Below, piece by piece: positions 44,774 through 53,895 of a DNA stretch of 64,000 nucleotides. A program made the position numbers and the translations under genes. Where the stretch lies: the NCBI RefSeq assembly GCF_900129705.1, contig NZ_FQWO01000001.1, positions 496,001-560,000 on the forward strand. Direction: 5' to 3'. The DNA is from Flavobacterium granuli (GTDB taxonomy: Bacteria; Bacteroidota; Bacteroidia; Flavobacteriales; Flavobacteriaceae). Position 1 is the first letter of the stretch. Each line of letters begins with the position of its first letter. The notes beneath the pieces are model-generated. The model saw nothing but the letters and a program-made list of their open reading frames with translations, was not told the DNA's origin and made no database searches.

Positions 44774-45805
44774 TTGGCCAACAAACAACGCAATATTCTT
44801 TTATTTTCCTTACTCGGCTTAGGTCTGCTCGTCTTGTTTTTTGTAAACATCAGTTTTGGCTCGATAACCATCCCTTTCAAGGAAGTTTACAACAGCTTAA
44901 CCGGCGGACAGGCGAGTAAATCTACATGGGAATACATCATCATCAATTACCGCCTGCCCAAAGCCATTACAGCCGTTTTGGTTGGCATGGGACTTTCTAT
45001 CAGTGGATTGCTGATGCAAACCTTATTCAGGAATCCGCTTGCGGGACCTTATGTCCTTGGACTGAGTTCTGGAGCAAGCTTGGGTGTGGCTTTTGTCATT
45101 TTAGGAGCTGCTTTTATGCCCGCCTTCATAAGCAGCATTTTATTGTCTCCCTACGGAATCGTCCTTGCCTCCACCATGGGAAGTTCTATTGTTTTACTGG
45201 CTGTATTACTGGTTTCGCATCGTTTGAGAGATACTATGGCAATCCTAATTGTGGGATTGATGTTTGGTAGTTTTACCAGTGCGGTTGTGGGAACCCTAAC
45301 CTATTTTAGCACAGCCGAGCAATTGCAAAAATTCACCTTTTGGTCCATGGGAACCTTAGGGAATTTATCCTGGACGTCAATTTCGGTTTTAACAAGCTGT
45401 GTTCTAATAGGCCTTCTTTTGAGTCTTTTTAGCATCAAACCTTTGAATGCCTTGCTTCTGGGAGAAAACTATGCCCGAAGTTTGGGAATCAATTTCAAAA
45501 AAACGCGACTTATCATTATTCTGGCTACCAGCATTTTGGCGGGAAGCATTACGGCTTATGCGGGCCCAATTGCTTTTATTGGCTTGGCTGTTCCTCATAT
45601 TGCCAAACTATTGTTTCAAACCAGTAATCACTCCATATTGTTTTGGAGCACTCTTTTGCTGGGCGCCGCAATCATGCTCGTTTGTGATGTAGTTTCTCAA
45701 ATGCCGGGATTGGATATCACCTTACCTATTAATGCTATAACTTCGTTGCTTGGTGCGCCAATAGTAATTTGGTTATTGGTTCGAAAACGAAAAATGATGG
45801 GATAA
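44774..45805 (+). CDS. btuC: BtuC-like FecCD-family permease
   Basis: A 343-residue inner-membrane permease with about ten helices. Family motifs include YRLPKAITAVLVGMGLSISG, RNPLAGPYVLGLSSGAS, GAALGV-type glycine-rich turns and the ATPase-contact region GLAVPHIAKLLF. The likely start is a TTG codon at 44774, one base after the btuF stop, since the next in-frame ATG would cut off the first helix. The one-base spacing implies translational coupling. Confidence 0.93.
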   Translation: MANKQRNILLFSLLGLGLLVLFFVNISFGSITIPFKEVYNSLTGGQASKSTWEYIIINYRLPKAITAVLVGMGLSISGLLMQTLFRNPLAGPYVLGLSSGASLGVAFVILGAAFMPAFISSILLSPYGIVLASTMGSSIVLLAVLLVSHRLRDTMAILIVGLMFGSFTSAVVGTLTYFSTAEQLQKFTFWSMGTLGNLSWTSISVLTSCVLIGLLLSLFSIKPLNALLLGENYARSLGINFKKTRLIIILATSILAGSITAYAGPIAFIGLAVPHIAKLLFQTSNHSILFWSTLLLGAAIMLVCDVVSQMPGLDITLPINAITSLLGAPIVIWLLVRKRKMMG

Positions 45806-45940
45806 TCTTTTAATTAAAAAAGAAATGATAACACAAACGTTTTTAAACGAATTAATCTATATGAAAAGTAAAACATCTATCTAATTCTTTTAGTATAAAA
45901 AAACTATGAATCTATATGGTTAAAAAAAACTCAAAAATAG

Positions 45941-46720
45941 ATGAATAAAAACATCCTGTCCACCTCAAATTTAAGCATTGGTTACAAAACCAAAAATGCT
46001 GTGACACCTATTGCCAAAAACCTCAACCTGAATTTACAGCAAGGAAAACTCATTGCTTTAATTGGAGCTAACGGAATAGGAAAATCAACTTTATTACGAA
46101 CGATTACCGGAATTCAAAAACCCTTAGAAGGCAACGTTTTTTTGAATGATAAAAAAATAGCATCCTATACTGCTTTAGAATTGGCTCAAAACCTGAGTAT
46201 TGTTTTAACCGAAAAACTACCGCCCAGTAATTTGACCGTTTTCGAATTGGTCGCTTTGGGACGCCAGCCGTATACCAATTGGATTGGAACATTATCAGAT
46301 GTTGATTCAGCCAAAATCAAGGAAGCGCTGGAACTGACCCAAATCAGTCATTTGGCGACCAAAAAACATTATGAAATCAGTGATGGGCAACTGCAAAAAG
46401 TATTGGTGGCACGCGCTTTGGCACAAGACACCGCTTTAATTATTCTTGACGAACCCACCACCCATTTGGATTTATTGCACAAAGTGGCGCTATTCAAACT
46501 GCTGAAAAAATTGACAAAGGAAACCAATAAATGCATTTTATTTTCGACACATGATATTGATATGGCAATTCAATTGAGTGACGATATGATCCTGATGACA
46601 ACAGAAACTGTTATTCAGGACGAACCCTGTAATTTGATTTCTAAAGGGAGTTTCAACACTATTTTCAAAGACGAACACATCTCGTTTGATTCCGAAAAAG
46701 GGAAATTTATTATTGTATAA
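45941..46720 (+). CDS. btuD: BtuD-like ABC transporter ATP-binding protein
   Basis: A 259-residue ATPase with Walker A GANGIGKSTL, Q-loop region SIVLTEK, Walker B ALIILDEPTTHLD and switch His in FSTHDID. The ABC signature reads ISDGQ instead of LSGGQ, a mild deviation. It powers the BtuC permease encoded 135 bp upstream. The gap has no terminator that I can see, so the three genes probably share a transcript. Confidence 0.93.
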   Translation: MNKNILSTSNLSIGYKTKNAVTPIAKNLNLNLQQGKLIALIGANGIGKSTLLRTITGIQKPLEGNVFLNDKKIASYTALELAQNLSIVLTEKLPPSNLTVFELVALGRQPYTNWIGTLSDVDSAKIKEALELTQISHLATKKHYEISDGQLQKVLVARALAQDTALIILDEPTTHLDLLHKVALFKLLKKLTKETNKCILFSTHDIDMAIQLSDDMILMTTETVIQDEPCNLISKGSFNTIFKDEHISFDSEKGKFIIV

Positions 46721-46902
46721 TCAATATTTCACAACAAAATTGACAATTCTATTACGAACAGGATAATTATCATAAAACACACCCAAAAAAACCTGTTTAT
46801 CAGTCAAATACATTTTTGTTTTGTAATTTAGTATTCCTCATTCTGATTTCCCCAAACTCGACTTATCTACATTATTAAAACTAATCTTTAAAAATTTTAA
46901 TT

Positions 46903-47754
46903 ATGGAAAATTCGTGTACTTTACTTAAAAAAATTATTCTATTGGGGGGCTTATTTTTTCTCTATTCCTGCAGTCAAGATGAAATGATTACAACTGAATT
47001 ACAAACAAACACATCCAAATCTTTAACTTTAAAAAAGAGTGCTACCCAACTCAATGTATTCAAAGGGCCTCAAGTAGCACTCGGAAACGGAAAAGTACGT
47101 TCATGGATTAGTGTTGATGCCAATGGCAATCCAAAGGAAATTGGGATTGAGATGACAAGAGAAGCGCTATTAAATCCCGAAAGAGACAAGAACAACGCCC
47201 CCTTGGCAGGCACTACAATTGTTATTCCGTTGCACCTTAAAGCCAGCCAGCTAACCCCCTTTGATCATATTGGAATTAATTGGAATCCCAATGGTCATGA
47301 ACCAGAACATGTATTTGATGTACCGCATTTTGACATTCACTTTTACATGATATCGGTTGAAGAACAAATGGCTATACCGGAATGGTCCCCGGAAACAAAT
47401 GATTTATTTAATAATTATCCTCCTCCAGGCTATATGCCGGCAGATTATTTCACCCCTCCTGATGCCGCTACTGCTGAAGCCCAAATGGGAAAACACTGGC
47501 TGCCAGTGAACTTAGGCGATTATTTACCTTTTAGCAAAATAATGGTATACGGATCTTACAATGGCAATTTGATATTTATTGAGCCGATGATCACTTTAGA
47601 TTACTTACTTTCAAATGCCATGTCCAGTATCGATTATTCCCAACCGGAACATTTTGCAAAACCGGGGAATTACCCAACTAAATACAACATTTATCATGAT
47701 GATGTAACGGGAAACACTTACGTAACATTAAGTGAATTTGTCTCACGAGATTAA
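46903..47754 (+). CDS. Exported lipoprotein, DUF5602/TTHB210-like
   Basis: A 283-residue lipoprotein with lipobox FLYSC (about Cys23). The central region (IGINWNPNGHEPEHVFD, PHFDIHFYMISVEEQ) resembles the DUF5602/TTHB210-like domain. It has conserved His residues (HGHEP-type and HFDIHFY) that could bind a metal. It stands alone, downstream of btuD by 182 bp, with its own terminator. The function is unknown and no link to B12 transport is evident. Confidence 0.75.
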   Translation: MENSCTLLKKIILLGGLFFLYSCSQDEMITTELQTNTSKSLTLKKSATQLNVFKGPQVALGNGKVRSWISVDANGNPKEIGIEMTREALLNPERDKNNAPLAGTTIVIPLHLKASQLTPFDHIGINWNPNGHEPEHVFDVPHFDIHFYMISVEEQMAIPEWSPETNDLFNNYPPPGYMPADYFTPPDAATAEAQMGKHWLPVNLGDYLPFSKIMVYGSYNGNLIFIEPMITLDYLLSNAMSSIDYSQPEHFAKPGNYPTKYNIYHDDVTGNTYVTLSEFVSRD

Positions 47755-47755
47755 A

Positions 47756-47788
47756 TAAAAATGAGGAAGCTGGTACTTCCTCATTTTT
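47756..47788. terminator. Bidirectional terminator
   Basis: AAAAATGAGGAAG and CTTCCTCATTTTT form a 13-bp stem with a six-base loop between the convergent DUF5602 and methyltransferase genes. There are T runs in both directions. Confidence 0.9.
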
Positions 47789-47798
47789 ATATTATTTA

Positions 47799-49406
47799 TT
47801 ATTTCCCTTTCAGTAAATTAATACTAACAGTAGCAATAGGAGAATCGGGGAATTTTCTAAAAACAGCAGCCTCAGAAAATAAACCCGCTTCAGCAGCTAT
47901 TTTATGCATTACCTCAATTTCCACTATGTATTGATCCGAAAACCCATGGGTGGCATCATAGGCAGTTGCAGCAGTTTTTCCCAAATTAGCGGCAGTTAAA
48001 GAAGGGGCAATAGTGTGTAATTCAATCATAAGTAATCCAAATTTATGAACATAAGGCGACCATTTGTTGAAATGCTCCAGCAAATTATCTTCCACCAGAT
48101 TATTACTTATTCGCTTGCCTCTGTGTGCAAAAGCTCCGGTCGATTGGCTGATTCTATCCTTGTTAATCTGTTTCGGTTCTTCCCAAATGCGGTTATGATC
48201 CAGAAACGTCCGCACATTCAACAATTCCTTCAAATCGATATTATAATTCTCTTTTAAATCGTCCGATAATAAATCAGGTCGGCCAATATCGCCCCAAATT
48301 ACTTTGGCCCAAATATCTGCTTTTATCAAGTTGGCACGCGTTACTTTCAACGCTGCCTGATTATAATCGACACCCACAAGAAACAACGGATAATCATCTA
48401 GCATTGTACCACGCAACGTTTGTCGGTCAATGACGTCAAAAATATGCTGCAAGAAAGCGCCATTGCCACAACCCATATCCAAAATCCCTTTGGGCTGCTC
48501 TGCTATCGGTAAATTGAATAATTTGATGATTATCTCATCTACCACTTTAAAATAAGTATCGTGTGCGCCGCCACTTCCCCACACATTCATCTCGCGGTCT
48601 ACATGAATTTCGTCTTCCCCTTCTTCCACATTTTTCAATACATTCGGATTGCCAAATAGCAATTCGTCCATTTTACTGAAAGTAGGCAAATAAGAAACCG
48701 TTACCCCATAAGCAGAGGCTCTTTTGGCAAAAAACAAACCCGTTTCGGTAAATTGATAATTTCCTTTTTTCTCCCTAAACCAGTTCAGATGAACCAAGAA
48801 GTCAAGGATTTTCTTGAAATTGTCTGGGGATTTGTGAAATTCCTCCGGGCGAAAGGAAATTTCCATGAAATATTTATGAAACATTCCGCTCATACCAAGA
48901 CGTACCAGCGTAGGACCAACCAAAGAACCTTCAATATGTTTTAAAACTTGATGCTGTATTTCATTGACCAAAGGATCCTCCGAAAATACAATACCATAAT
49001 TCTTTTTATATTTTTCGAAAATGACACTCAGTTTTTCAAAAGGCGCCTCTTCAAATAATCGAGGATCAAATTGCATCGAAAATTGCAATAAGTCTACCAC
49101 ATCTTGATACAGATGAAATAGTGAAAAAGCCATTTCGCTTTTTTCGGTCAAGCCAAATTTAATTTCCTCGGTTTCATTATTGATTTGATAAGTCAGAAAC
49201 CCTTGGGAACACAACGCACGCAAAGCCACATTTAAATAGCCTTCATTGGCTTTAAACTGCTTGCTAAGTTCGTTAAGCGTCGTCTCTTTTTTATCCAGTA
49301 TAAAAGCCAGAATCCCTTTTTTATGCAAGGCATAGGCTACAGGCGCAGTGACCAAACCATCCAAATGTCTGAAAATAGTACTTCGGTGAAGAGCTTTATC
49401 AATCAT
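47799..49406 (-). CDS. Class I SAM-dependent methyltransferase with N-terminal winged-helix region
   Basis: A 535-residue protein. The N-terminal part (about 1-85) resembles the dimerisation/winged-helix domain of O-methyltransferases (LVTAPVAYALHKKGILAFIL, TTLNELSKQFKANEGYLNVA). The SAM domain begins near residue 300 with motif I GILDMGCGNGAFLQHIF. It continues with acidic motif II LFLVGVDYNQAAL and a late block (FNKWSPYVHKFGLLMIELHT). It is longer than standard small-molecule methyltransferases and similar in layout to polyketide-synthase-associated ones. The substrate is unknown and no biosynthetic neighbours are present. Confidence 0.8.
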   Translation of the reverse strand: MIDKALHRSTIFRHLDGLVTAPVAYALHKKGILAFILDKKETTLNELSKQFKANEGYLNVALRALCSQGFLTYQINNETEEIKFGLTEKSEMAFSLFHLYQDVVDLLQFSMQFDPRLFEEAPFEKLSVIFEKYKKNYGIVFSEDPLVNEIQHQVLKHIEGSLVGPTLVRLGMSGMFHKYFMEISFRPEEFHKSPDNFKKILDFLVHLNWFREKKGNYQFTETGLFFAKRASAYGVTVSYLPTFSKMDELLFGNPNVLKNVEEGEDEIHVDREMNVWGSGGAHDTYFKVVDEIIIKLFNLPIAEQPKGILDMGCGNGAFLQHIFDVIDRQTLRGTMLDDYPLFLVGVDYNQAALKVTRANLIKADIWAKVIWGDIGRPDLLSDDLKENYNIDLKELLNVRTFLDHNRIWEEPKQINKDRISQSTGAFAHRGKRISNNLVEDNLLEHFNKWSPYVHKFGLLMIELHTIAPSLTAANLGKTAATAYDATHGFSDQYIVEIEVMHKIAAEAGLFSEAAVFRKFPDSPIATVSINLLKGK

Positions 49407-49517
49407 AAAAAAGAAATTTTAAAATGAGTTGCAGTCAACCGCAATGGCAAACAGCCTACTCAAATATATAAAATTTCAAACTAACGGAAATCTTTTATAA
49501 TTCTAAATTTCAGCTTT

Positions 49518-49970
49518 TTACTTCAACATGATTTGCCTTTTGGCTTCACCAATTACAAAAGCTACGGAATTGGCAATATTAAAACTACGAATCAAATTAG
49601 ACATCGGAATTTTTAGATGATTCGCAAATTGAGCCAAAACTTCTTCACCCAATCCTTTGCTTTCTTTTCCAAAAACCAACCAGTCTCCATCCTGAAATTC
49701 GGTGTCCAAATAGGATTTTTCCGCATGGGAACTCATCAGAAAAACCCTGGACTTATCAGGAATTTGAGCGGTCCATTCCGCTAGGTTTTGATATTCGGTC
49801 ACATCCAGATGCACCCAATAATCCAATCCGGAACGTTTCAGATTTTTGTCATTGATGACAAATCCAAAAGGATGAACTAAATGCAGCCTGCTTTCGGTTC
49901 CCACACACAATCTGCCTATATTCCCTGTATTATTTGGGATTTCGGGCTCTACTAAAACGATGTTTAACAT
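49518..49970 (-). CDS. trmL: tRNA (cytidine(34)/uridine(34)-2'-O)-methyltransferase
   Basis: A 150-residue SPOUT-class enzyme that methylates the wobble ribose of tRNA-Leu. Knot motifs are visible: EPEIPNNTGNIGRLC near the start, LVFGKESKGLGEE, and IPMSNLIRSFNIANSVAFVI at the C-terminus. The length is typical of minimal TrmL. Confidence 0.95.
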   Translation of the reverse strand: MLNIVLVEPEIPNNTGNIGRLCVGTESRLHLVHPFGFVINDKNLKRSGLDYWVHLDVTEYQNLAEWTAQIPDKSRVFLMSSHAEKSYLDTEFQDGDWLVFGKESKGLGEEVLAQFANHLKIPMSNLIRSFNIANSVAFVIGEAKRQIMLK

Positions 49971-50028
49971 GCTATACTTTATTAAAAGATTGGAAAATTA
50001 AAAGATTGAGAAAATCACCTCAATACCT

Positions 50029-50604
50029 TTAAATTTCTATTTGAAAATCAGACACTTCTTTAACTTCTCCAGCTTGTAAATCATTCAGATGTACATTACC
50101 AATTCGCACCCGAACCAATCTTAAGGTAGGAAAACCAACAGCGGCAGTCATTTTTCGCACTTGACGAAACTTGCCTTCATTGACCGTAATCGAAGCCCAG
50201 GAAGTGGGACCATGACGTTCATCGCGTATTTTTTTGCCTCTGGCGCCAAAGTCAGGAACCTCAGTAATCAAAGCCGCCTCACAGCGTTTAGTGAGGTATT
50301 TAGTCCCATTGAAACCTATTTCGACACCCGCTTTCATTTGGTCTATTGCTTCCTGAGTAATAATACCGTCCACTTGCACATAATATTCTTTGTCCACTTT
50401 TTTAGAACGAATGATTTCGCTCATTTTTCCATCGGTGGTCAATAGCAGCAATCCTTCGGAATCTTCGTCCAAGCGGCCTATCGCCATCGTGCCTTTGGGA
50501 AAATCATACAACTCCCCCAACAGCTTCTTTTTTCTTTTCAATTCATAAATAAACTGACTCAAATAACCATAGGGTTTGTGAAGGATGAAATGATGGTGAA
50601 GCAT
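50029..50604 (-). CDS. rluE: 23S rRNA pseudouridine synthase, RluE type
   Basis: A 191-residue RsuA-family pseudouridine synthase without an S4 domain. It opens with HHFILHKPYGYLSQF. The catalytic Asp lies in GRLDEDSEGLLLLTTDG, followed by the conserved EYYVQVDG and EGKFRQVRKM. Its first 15 codons overlap a 31-bp sequence repeated at 59600-59630 beyond the CRISPR-Cas locus. The gene itself is intact. Confidence 0.94.
   Translation of the reverse strand: MLHHHFILHKPYGYLSQFIYELKRKKKLLGELYDFPKGTMAIGRLDEDSEGLLLLTTDGKMSEIIRSKKVDKEYYVQVDGIITQEAIDQMKAGVEIGFNGTKYLTKRCEAALITEVPDFGARGKKIRDERHGPTSWASITVNEGKFRQVRKMTAAVGFPTLRLVRVRIGNVHLNDLQAGEVKEVSDFQIEI
50561..50591 (+). repeat. Left copy of 31-bp direct repeat (inside rluE 5' end)
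   Basis: The segment starts AAATAACCATAGGGTTTG and ends GAAGGATGAAAT. It matches 59600-59630 at 29 of 31 positions (differences at positions 14 and 19), in the same orientation. It encodes part of FILHKPYGYL of RluE on the minus strand. The two copies enclose cas1, cas2, the transposase, the array, cas9, the tracrRNA units and one hypothetical gene. Confidence 0.85.
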
Positions 50605-50766
50605 TTTTTAAAATTTGAAGCAAAAATACAAATATAGAATTCTTCAACTGCAAAAAACTTTTGCAATCATTTGGAGAAAATTTTTACAAAAAAAGTCAAA
50701 ACACGTGATTTTAATCAGTAAATTACTAGCAATCATTTTATTAAAAACCCCAAAACGAAATAAACC

Positions 50767-51681
50767 ATGATAAAAAGAACTCTTTTGGTCGAAAATAAAT
50801 CTTCGATAACCACCAAAAATCTCCAGTTAGTCATAAAATCAGAAATACGGGAAAGCGCAATTCCTATTGAAGATATTGGTTTTTTGGTGCTTGATAATCC
50901 CGAAATATACCTGAGTCTTCCAGCGATGAATTTGATTATTGAGAACAATACCGCTATTATTATTTGCGGTAACAACCATTTACCAAATGGTATGTTTCTC
51001 AATCTGAACAGCCATCATATTCAACAGGAAATTTTCAAAAATCAGATTGAAGCTTCCATGCCGTTAAAAAAACAATTATGGCAACAAACTATTGTTGAAA
51101 AAATTAAAAATCAAGGAATCTTACTGGAACGAATAACCGAAACGAAGAATACCTTTGAATTCCTGGCCAGTAAAGTTTTGAGTGGTGACACTTCCAATAT
51201 GGAAGGGGTAGCAGCCCAATTTTATTGGAAACATTTTCCATTTCCTAATCAGGAAAATGAAGGATTAAAAAGAGAGCGTTTTGGAAATTACCCTAACAAT
51301 TTTTTAAACTATGGCTATGCCATTTTGAGAGCGGCAACGGCTCGGGCACTTTCGGGCAGTGGATTGCTAAATACTCTGGGCATCCATCATAAAAGTAAAT
51401 ACAATGCTTTTGCCCTTGCCGATGATATTATGGAGCCTTTTCGTCCCATTGTAGATGAAAAAGTGTATCAAATCATGCAAAAATATGAGGAACAAGAACT
51501 CAATTCGACGCTGAAAGCAGAAATGCTTCAGATCCTAACACGAACCGTTTATTTTAAAGAGGAAAAGAGCCCATTGATGGTAGGCCTGCAAAAAACAGCC
51601 AGCTCGCTGCAGCAATGCTTTACAGGAAACCGAAAAAAAATCAAATATCCCAATTTATGGAACTTAACGGATACCGAATAA
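50767..51681 (+). CDS. cas1: Cas1 integrase, type II
   Basis: A 304-residue metal-dependent integrase that inserts new spacers together with Cas2. The N-terminal beta domain is followed by the catalytic helical domain. The Glu is in SNMEGVAAQFYW, the His in LNTLGIHHKSKYN and the acidic residues in ALADDIMEPFRP. It resembles type II-C Cas1 of Flavobacteriia. It is on the plus strand, pointing toward the array, while cas9 is on the minus strand. A long antisense reading frame in the same stretch is not a gene. Confidence 0.97.
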   Translation: MIKRTLLVENKSSITTKNLQLVIKSEIRESAIPIEDIGFLVLDNPEIYLSLPAMNLIIENNTAIIICGNNHLPNGMFLNLNSHHIQQEIFKNQIEASMPLKKQLWQQTIVEKIKNQGILLERITETKNTFEFLASKVLSGDTSNMEGVAAQFYWKHFPFPNQENEGLKRERFGNYPNNFLNYGYAILRAATARALSGSGLLNTLGIHHKSKYNAFALADDIMEPFRPIVDEKVYQIMQKYEEQELNSTLKAEMLQILTRTVYFKEEKSPLMVGLQKTASSLQQCFTGNRKKIKYPNLWNLTDTE

Positions 51682-51986
51682 TGTGGCTGTTTGTCTTCTT
51701 CGATTTACCTACCGAAACCAAAAAAGATCGAAGAAATGCTTCCCAATTTCGAGGCAGTCTTTTAAAAGACGGTTTCAGCATGATGCAATTTTCTGTTTAT
51801 ATCAGGCATTGTGCAAGCAGCGAAAGTGCCGATGTGCATGAAAAACGCCTGAACCGGCTTGTCCCGCCCTTAGGGAAAGTCAGTGTTTTGCGGATAACCG
51901 ACAAACAATTTGGGATGATTATTAATTATCTCGGGAAAGCGAAACTGGAAAATGTGGATGCGCCCACACAACTGGAACTGTTTTAA
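51657..51986 (+). CDS. cas2: Cas2, type II
   Basis: A 109-residue partner of Cas1 that scaffolds the integration complex. The chosen start MELNGYRIMWLFVFFDLP fits the type II family form. An ATG 14 codons upstream is unlikely. It overlaps the cas1 end by 25 bp. The ferredoxin-like fold is indicated by the FFDLPTETKKDRR and SVLRITDKQFGMI strands. No csn2 or cas4 follows, as expected for subtype II-C. Confidence 0.95.
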   Translation: MELNGYRIMWLFVFFDLPTETKKDRRNASQFRGSLLKDGFSMMQFSVYIRHCASSESADVHEKRLNRLVPPLGKVSVLRITDKQFGMIINYLGKAKLENVDAPTQLELF

Positions 51987-52720
51987 ACTGTTTTTTTATA
52001 GAATTTATCTTTGTTCCAACAATTTGGATTATTCGCTATATAATTCACGATATTTTGATATGCCTTTTCATCTCTGATAATATGATCGTGAAAAGAACGA
52101 TGCCATGCAAATGCACCATAATCTGCCTGATGAATTAATTTGGAACTTGTTGTTTTATAAGCACCCATAATTTCGGAAAGGGATTTTATTTTTATGTCCT
52201 CTGAATTCAATTGATCTGTATCGTTCTTGCGAATTGAGTTTAGCTTTAGCGAATCGATTTCAATTATAGCATGGATATGATTCGGCATGACTATATAAGA
52301 GTGGAGTTCAATATAAGGATATTGAATTTCCAACCATTGCAATTGATTATTTGCAATAATTCCATATTCATTCAAAATCATTTCTGATTCATTTTTATCG
52401 AAATTATTTTCATCTGGATTATTTTCATCTGGATTATTTTCATCTGGATTATTTTCATCTGGATTATTTTCATCTGGATTATTTTCATCTGGATTATTTT
52501 CATCTGGATTATTTTCATCTGGATTATTTTCATCTGGATTATTTTCATCTGGATTATTTTCATCTGGATTATGTACGGACAGGTCGCGACCTGTCCCTAC
52601 CGCAACCACATCACCAAAACAACATTCCATATTTTTGACACATGATGTCACGAAATACAAATTATTCCGCGAATAATCATATCCAACCATTCGATTTCGC
52701 TTTCTACTTTTCATAAACAA
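51983..52720 (-). CDS. RAYT/IS200-like (Y1) transposase with internal NPDEN repeats
   Basis: A 245-residue REP-associated tyrosine transposase-like protein. The N-terminal YFVTSCV strand, the HUH motif (MPNHIHAIIE) and a later tyrosine-bearing helix (YQNIVNYIANNP) are present. It is interrupted after VGTGRDLSVH by 11 identical NPDEN repeats plus a diverged NFDKN, about 59 residues of acidic low-complexity insert. It has no transposon ends of IS200/IS605 type, but REP-like palindromes lie within it and 31 bp upstream. Its 3' end overlaps cas2 by 4 bp. Several starts are possible (Met1, Met3, Met11). Whether it is active is unknown. Confidence 0.88.
   Translation of the reverse strand: MFMKSRKRNRMVGYDYSRNNLYFVTSCVKNMECCFGDVVAVGTGRDLSVHNPDENNPDENNPDENNPDENNPDENNPDENNPDENNPDENNPDENNPDENNPDENNFDKNESEMILNEYGIIANNQLQWLEIQYPYIELHSYIVMPNHIHAIIEIDSLKLNSIRKNDTDQLNSEDIKIKSLSEIMGAYKTTSSKLIHQADYGAFAWHRSFHDHIIRDEKAYQNIVNYIANNPNCWNKDKFYKKTV
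52396..52572 (-). repeat. 15-bp tandem repeat inside transposase gene
   Basis: Eleven copies of the unit CATCTGGATTATTTT (plus strand) run head to tail without a mismatch, plus a diverged twelfth copy at the low-coordinate edge. The unit length is a multiple of three, so the frame is kept and each copy adds Asn-Pro-Asp-Glu-Asn. Perfect identity points to recent slippage and a copy number likely to vary between strains. Confidence 0.97.
52577..52596. repeat. REP-like palindrome, copy inside transposase gene
   Basis: A perfect 20-bp palindrome with core GACAGGTCGCGACCTGTC, preceded by GTAC. It encodes TGRDLS in the transposase frame. A second copy with the same GTAC prefix lies at 52752-52771. 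Confidence 0.9.
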
Positions 52721-52751
52721 TTGATTTTTTTTTATTGATCATAAACCGTAC

Positions 52752-52771
52752 AGACAGGTCGCGACCTGTCT
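52752..52771. repeat. REP-like palindrome, copy upstream of transposase gene
   Basis: A perfect 20-bp palindrome with the same 18-bp core as the copy at 52577-52596. Only the outermost pair differs (A-T instead of G-C). It lies 31 bp before the transposase start codon, the position expected for a REP element recognised by its RAYT. Confidence 0.88.
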
Positions 52772-52833
52772 CTTTAATCAAAATTAAATAATTTAAACAT
52801 CCCTAAAAATCAATACTTTCAAACATTAGAAAC

Positions 52834-52882
52834 AAAAAAATGCGCCAATATTGGGTTATCAAGCCAAAAAAGGAGCATTTTA
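52834..52882 (-). terminator. Terminator of the CRISPR array transcript
   Basis: Arms AAAATGCGCC (52837-52846) and GGAGCATTTT (52872-52881) pair with one mismatch. On the minus strand a run of seven T follows. It lies about 55 bp beyond the last repeat and supports transcription of the array on the minus strand. Confidence 0.7.
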
Positions 52883-52935
52883 TCTTACGATACCTACACT
52901 TAATCAATTGATATACAGAACACAACAGACCAACT

Positions 52936-53895
52936 AATATCGTGTTTTCTAATCTTTAATCAAACCACAACCCTATCTCTCTAAGACGCTTGTCAGCCGT
53001 TAATATCGTGTTTTCTAATCTTTAATCAAACCACAACCTGAGAACAAATGGGGTAAAAAGTCGATACAATATCGTGTTTTCTAATCTTTAATCAAACCAC
53101 AACTACTTCAAAACTACACCAGCTGACTTATTTAATATCGTGTTTTCTAATCTTTAATCAAACCACAACTATCATCTCTACCATCTTTCCAAGTGAAATA
53201 ATATCGTGTTTTCTAATCTTTAATCAAACCACAACTTGTTTGGTAGTTTTCCTTTTTCTGTCAGTAATATCGTGTTTTCTAATCTTTAATCAAACCACAA
53301 CCTAAGATTGAATATTACGCTGCTGGAGAAAAATATCGTGTTTTCTAATCTTTAATCAAACCACAACCCTTCAAGCTTATTTAGATTTGTTTGCATGAAT
53401 ATCGTGTTTTCTAATCTTTAATCAAACCACAACCCATTGTTTACTAATATAATTTCTAAATATAATATCGTGTTTTCTAATCTTTAATCAAACCACAACT
53501 TACAAATTTGATAAGCTGATTTTTTCATTAATATCGTGTTTTCTAATCTTTAATCAAACCACAACTGTTTTTTGTTTTGGATTTTGCCAATCATCAATAT
53601 CGTGTTTTCTAATCTTTAATCAAACCACAACTCGTATAATGTGATTTTATTTAATGAATTCAATATCGTGTTTTCTAATCTTTAATCAAACCACAACTGG
53701 GAAGGCGAAACTGACACCGTAGATCCGAATATCGTGTTTTCTAATCTTTAATCAAACCACAACTTGCAACGCTCCTACCAGGAAATAAATGCAAATATCG
53801 TGTTTTCTAATCTTTAATCAAACCACAACCCTAGATAAGTAATTCTAACCTCCGAGAAGAATATCGTGTTTTCTAATCTTTAATCAAACCACAAC
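52936..53895 (-). CRISPR. Type II-C CRISPR array: 15 repeats, 14 spacers
   Basis: Fifteen repeats of 36 bp, identical by eye, alternate with fourteen spacers of exactly 30 bp (period 66; repeat starts at 52936 + 66k). On the crRNA strand (minus) the repeat begins GTTGTGGTTTGATTAAAG and ends CACGATATT, a form common in Flavobacterium II-C systems. Direction is set by pairing with the tracrRNA-like units at 58402-58589 and by the minus-strand terminator at 52834-52882. The leader is therefore on the cas9 side. Neither end repeat is degenerate. Spacers differ from each other and I see no match to the rest of the window. Confidence 0.99.

Noticed and set aside
47799..49406. Polyketide biosynthesis locus suggested by the large methyltransferase
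   Set aside because: The neighbours are trmL, rluE and a lipoprotein; no synthase or carrier-protein gene is present.
50733..51002. 89-codon reading frame antisense to cas1
   Set aside because: It lies wholly within cas1 on the other strand, has no family likeness, and cas1 is certain.
52378..52563. 61-codon frame of repeated MKIIQ on the minus strand
   Set aside because: It is the same 15-bp tandem repeat read in a second frame. The transposase frame is the coding one.
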